A stretch of 64,000 nt of DNA from an uncultured Hydrogenophaga sp. (GTDB lineage: Bacteria; Pseudomonadota; Gammaproteobacteria; Burkholderiales; Burkholderiaceae_C). Under the pieces are notes generated by a model. That model had not been told where the DNA came from. It ran no database searches and saw only the letters and a program-made list of their open reading frames with translations. Both the position numbers and the translations under genes were made by a program. The stretch's first letter is position 1, and every line of letters starts with the position of its first letter. Of this stretch, positions 61,231-64,000 are shown piece after piece. The stretch covers positions 1 through 64,000 of the forward strand of contig NZ_OY288123.1 of assembly GCF_958439165.1 (NCBI RefSeq), written 5' to 3'.

Positions 61231-62157
61231 TCAGGCGCCGGCCAGAAAGGCCTCCACCCGCTGCGCCAGTTCCACCGGCTGGTCGTGGTGCAGCATGTGT
61301 CCGCAGTCGGGCAGGGCAGTTTCCTGCAACTGTGGAATGTGGCGGATGCGTTCCTGGTAGTCGGCCAGGGTGTAGCGATCTTTCCACCACAAGGCCAGAC
61401 TGTCGTCGCTGGCGATGACCGACAGCGCAGGCGCCGTGATGCGCTCGTAGACCGCCACCGCCTCGTCCGCCCGGTACAGGTAGGCGCTGACCACCTTGTG
61501 GGCCGCATCGCCCAGGATGACCCAGCGGCCATCGGCGTCGGGTGCGGCCCATTGGCTGGCCAGCCATTGCGCCTTGTCGGCCGGCAGGCGCGGGTTGGTC
61601 TTCATCAGGCGTCGGGCCACGCCCTGCACATCGTCATAGGTCTGCAGGCCCTTGGTGCCCTGTCGGCAATCGCGGATCTCGTCCAGCCACTGGGCATAGC
61701 GTCCCGGCGCCTGCGCGGCCCGGGTGGCGGGCATGCCGAAGCCTTCCAGATTGACCAGGCGCCGCACCCGCGCAGGCCGCACGCCGGCATAGATGGTGGC
61801 CACATTGCCGCCCATGCTGTGGCCGACCAGGTCCATCGGCCGGTCGGGTGCGATCTGGTCGAGCAGGGCATCGAGGTCGCCGAGGTAGTCCGGAAACCAG
61901 TAGCTGTCCACGGCCGGCCCCTCGTGCCGGGTCAGGCCGAAGCCGCGCCAGTCGGGGGCGATGATCCAGCGGTCCCGGGACAGGGCGTCCACCATGAACT
62001 GCCAGGAGGCCGACACATCCATCCAGCCGTGAACCAGCACCAGCGGCGGGGTCTGCGGGTCGGGTTCGCCCCAGACGCGAAGGTGATAGGACAGGCCGCG
62101 AACCGGCCGGAATTCGCTGCGGGAGGGACGTCGCACTTGGTACATTCGGCCGATCAT
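61231..62157 (-). CDS. Alpha/beta hydrolase
   Basis: About 308 aa of the alpha/beta-hydrolase-1 class. Oxyanion-hole HGWMD, nucleophile elbow GHSMGG (Ser), and the final catalytic His in CGHMLHHDQP. Possible ester hydrolase or thioesterase; the substrate is unknown. Divergent from the acyl-CoA synthetase (gap about 24 bases). The start could also be ATG 62169 or 62145. Confidence 0.85.
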   Translation of the reverse strand: MIGRMYQVRRPSRSEFRPVRGLSYHLRVWGEPDPQTPPLVLVHGWMDVSASWQFMVDALSRDRWIIAPDWRGFGLTRHEGPAVDSYWFPDYLGDLDALLDQIAPDRPMDLVGHSMGGNVATIYAGVRPARVRRLVNLEGFGMPATRAAQAPGRYAQWLDEIRDCRQGTKGLQTYDDVQGVARRLMKTNPRLPADKAQWLASQWAAPDADGRWVILGDAAHKVVSAYLYRADEAVAVYERITAPALSVIASDDSLALWWKDRYTLADYQERIRHIPQLQETALPDCGHMLHHDQPVELAQRVEAFLAGA

Positions 62158-62180
62158 AGAGACGCCCACGGAGACAAGCG

Positions 62181-63908
62181 ATGCCCCAACGTCAAGGCAG
62201 CGACACCCCTCGCCTCGACCTGCACCAGGCCCTGCATGGCCGCTTCGGCTGGCAGGTGCCCGACCGGTTCAACATGGCCGAGGTCTGCTCCCGCCGCTGG
62301 GCCGCCGATCCGGCCCATGCCGGGGATGTGGCCGTCATCGATACGGCTCCGGGCCAGCCCGACCGGAGCCACAGCTATGCCGACCTGCAGATGGCGGCCA
62401 ATCGCCTGTCCAACCTGCTGGCCTCGCTCGGCGTGCGCCGGGGCGACCGGGTCGCCATCGTGCTGCCGCAGCGCTTCGAGACGGCGGTGGCCTACATGGC
62501 CGTGCTGCAGATGGGCGCCGTGGGCATGCCCTTGTCGCAGCTGTTCGGGCCGGAGGCCCTGTCGTACCGGCTGCACGACAGCGAGGCCGTGGTGGCACTG
62601 TGCGATGCCGGAACGCTAGCCGGCATCGAGGCAGTGGTCGCCGACAGCCCGCTGCTGCGTCATGTGGTGTGCGTGGATGCGCCAGCCGCTGGCCGCGCAC
62701 TGGACTGGCACGCCCTGTGCGCACAGGCCTCCGGCGATTTCGACGGGGTGGTGACCCGCGCCGACGACCCGGCCGTGCTCATCTACACCAGCGGCACCAC
62801 CGGCAACCCCAAGGGTGCGCTCATTCCGCACCGGGCACTCATCGGCAACCTCACCGGTTTCGTGTGCAGCCAGAACTGGTTCGGCTTCGACCCCTTCGAT
62901 GCGCGCAAGCCGTCCCGTGCGGTTTTCTGGTCACCGGCCGACTGGGCCTGGACCGGCGGCCTGATGGACGCGCTGTTGCCCACGCTGTACTTCGGTCGGC
63001 CCATCGTCGCGCACAACGGCCGTTTCGGTCCGCAGGTGGCCTTCGAGCTGATCGAGCGACATGGCGTGACCCACAGCTTCCTGTTCCCCACCGCCCTCAA
63101 GGCCATGATGAAGGCCTGCCCCCGGCCGGCACAGCAGTTCAGGTTGCGCCTGGAGGCCATCATGAGCGCCGGCGAGGCGGTGGGCGACGCGGTGTTTGCC
63201 TACTGCCGCGACCAGCTGGGCGTGGTGGTCAACGAGATGTTCGGACAGACCGAGATCAACTACATCGTCGGCAACTGCGACCGGCTCTATCCCGCGCGTG
63301 CCGGCAGCATGGGCAAGGCCTACCCCGGTCACCGGGTGGCCGTCATCGACGACGAGGGCAGTGAGTGCCCGCCAGGGACGCCCGGCGACGTGGCGGTGCA
63401 CCGGCTCGATGTGCACGGTGACCCCGACCCGGTGTTCTTCCTGGGCTACTGGAAGAACGAGCCGGCCACCCGGGCCAAGTTCACCGGCGACCCTTCATCC
63501 AGCTGGTGCCGCACGGGCGATCTCGCGGTGCAGGATGCCGATGGCTACCTGTGGTACCAGGGCCGCAGCGACGACGTGTTCAAGGCCGCCGGCTACCGCA
63601 TCGGCCCGAGCGAGATCGAGAACTGCCTGGTCAAGCACCCGGCCGTGGCCAACGCCGCCGTGGTGCCCAAGCCCGATGCCGAGCGCGGTGCGGTGGTCAA
63701 GGCCTACGTGGTGCTGGCGCCCGGGCACTCCGGCGACGCCGCTCTGGTGGCCTCGCTGCAGGCGCATGTGAAGGGGCAGCTGGCGCCCTACGAGTACCCC
63801 AAGGACATCGAGTTCATCGATGCCCTGCCCATGACCACCACCGGCAAGGTGCAGCGCCGGGTGCTGCGCCTGCAGGAGGAGGAGCGGGCGCGCCTGGCGG
63901 CTGGCTGA
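62181..63908 (+). CDS. AMP-forming acyl-CoA synthetase
   Basis: 575-aa adenylate-forming enzyme. AMP-binding motif YTSGTTGNPKGAL (about 197-209), EMFGQTEIN (A5), RTGDLAVQDADGYLWYQGR (A7/A8) and the C-terminal lysine motif TTTGKVQRR (A10). The order and length suit a medium-chain or acetyl-CoA-type synthetase (AcsM-like); the acid substrate is not fixed. Confidence 0.92.
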   Translation: MPQRQGSDTPRLDLHQALHGRFGWQVPDRFNMAEVCSRRWAADPAHAGDVAVIDTAPGQPDRSHSYADLQMAANRLSNLLASLGVRRGDRVAIVLPQRFETAVAYMAVLQMGAVGMPLSQLFGPEALSYRLHDSEAVVALCDAGTLAGIEAVVADSPLLRHVVCVDAPAAGRALDWHALCAQASGDFDGVVTRADDPAVLIYTSGTTGNPKGALIPHRALIGNLTGFVCSQNWFGFDPFDARKPSRAVFWSPADWAWTGGLMDALLPTLYFGRPIVAHNGRFGPQVAFELIERHGVTHSFLFPTALKAMMKACPRPAQQFRLRLEAIMSAGEAVGDAVFAYCRDQLGVVVNEMFGQTEINYIVGNCDRLYPARAGSMGKAYPGHRVAVIDDEGSECPPGTPGDVAVHRLDVHGDPDPVFFLGYWKNEPATRAKFTGDPSSSWCRTGDLAVQDADGYLWYQGRSDDVFKAAGYRIGPSEIENCLVKHPAVANAAVVPKPDAERGAVVKAYVVLAPGHSGDAALVASLQAHVKGQLAPYEYPKDIEFIDALPMTTTGKVQRRVLRLQEEERARLAAG

Positions 63909-63993
63909 AAGACCGAGCCGCTGGGCTGCCGGCTCACGTTGCCGTGGCCCGTGCCTTGCTTGTCATGGCCTGTTCCGTCCACGGAGGCCACCC

Positions 63994-64000
63994 ATGCACC
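63994..64000 (+). CDS. Start of a further gene, cut by the window end
   Basis: ATG at 63994 with the ribosome site GGAGG eight bases upstream (GGAGGCCACCC-ATG). Only two full codons are visible, so nothing can be said about function. Confidence 0.45.

Noticed and set aside
1..64000. Complete insertion sequences or transposases
   Set aside because: No DDE transposase frames or paired terminal inverted repeats were seen anywhere in the window.

Overview
The window is high-G+C chromosomal DNA from a chemolithotrophic or facultatively autotrophic betaproteobacterium, most likely Burkholderiales (Comamonadaceae or the Leptothrix/Rubrivivax group). This placement rests on a red-type (form IC) RuBisCO operon with cbbX, a sox thiosulfate-oxidation cluster, two porins typical of the order, SlyX, and the general protein style. 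No genus can be fixed from the sequence alone.

Layout. 1-6.5 kb: the 5' part of thiC behind a TPP riboswitch, a PepSY protein with an OmpR/PhoQ-like two-component pair, and a hybrid PAS histidine kinase, all on the minus strand. 6.7-12.7 kb: a BMP-type nucleoside ABC importer ending in guanine deaminase. 12.8-13.5 kb: an isolated CesT-like secretion chaperone and a small ORF. 13.6-16.6 kb: a gbsR-cydA-cydB operon for a bd/CIO-type quinol oxidase with TTTTCA/TGAAAA palindromes. 16.6-18.1 kb: a low-G+C orphan gene that looks like a secreted effector. 18.2-22.5 kb: dcd, rhlE, apaH and a CNNM/CorC-like membrane protein. 22.5-25.2 kb: a divergent locus made of a Gly-rich exported protein, a DUF6502 protein and a DUF5666 lipoprotein, arranged around three evenly phased 17-bp palindromes. 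25.2-34.1 kb: slyX, cbbY, cbbR and the operon cbbLSXFPZA (CO2 fixation). 34.1-42.6 kb: flavocytochrome c sulfide dehydrogenase (minus strand), then divergent soxCDYZAX and soxB. 42.7-45.1 kb: two paralogous porins. 45.3-50 kb: folB, two small conserved genes, a DCC-COQ7 fusion, an SLC13 permease and glycerate kinase. 49.9-55.65 kb: a lower-G+C genomic island between 45-bp direct repeats, the right one being the 3' part of tRNA-Thr(CGT). 55.7-64 kb: a second fructose bisphosphatase, pepN, prfB with its programmed frameshift, an exported protein, an alpha/beta hydrolase and an acyl-CoA synthetase.

How it fits together: sulfide (FCSD) and thiosulfate (Sox) oxidation would supply electrons to respiration. 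The Calvin cycle operon fixes CO2, CbbZ and the glycerate kinase recover carbon from photorespiratory phosphoglycolate, and CbbX and CbbY keep RuBisCO active.

The least explained parts are (a) the operator-phased DUF6502/DUF5666/Gly-rich locus, (b) the small tRNA-Thr island, which carries a TIR protein, a Rap1a/Tai-like protein, an H-NS protein and several orphans but only a relic integrase, and (c) the orphan secretion chaperone and effector-like gene flanking the cyd operon. All calls come from reading the sequence; no database search was run.
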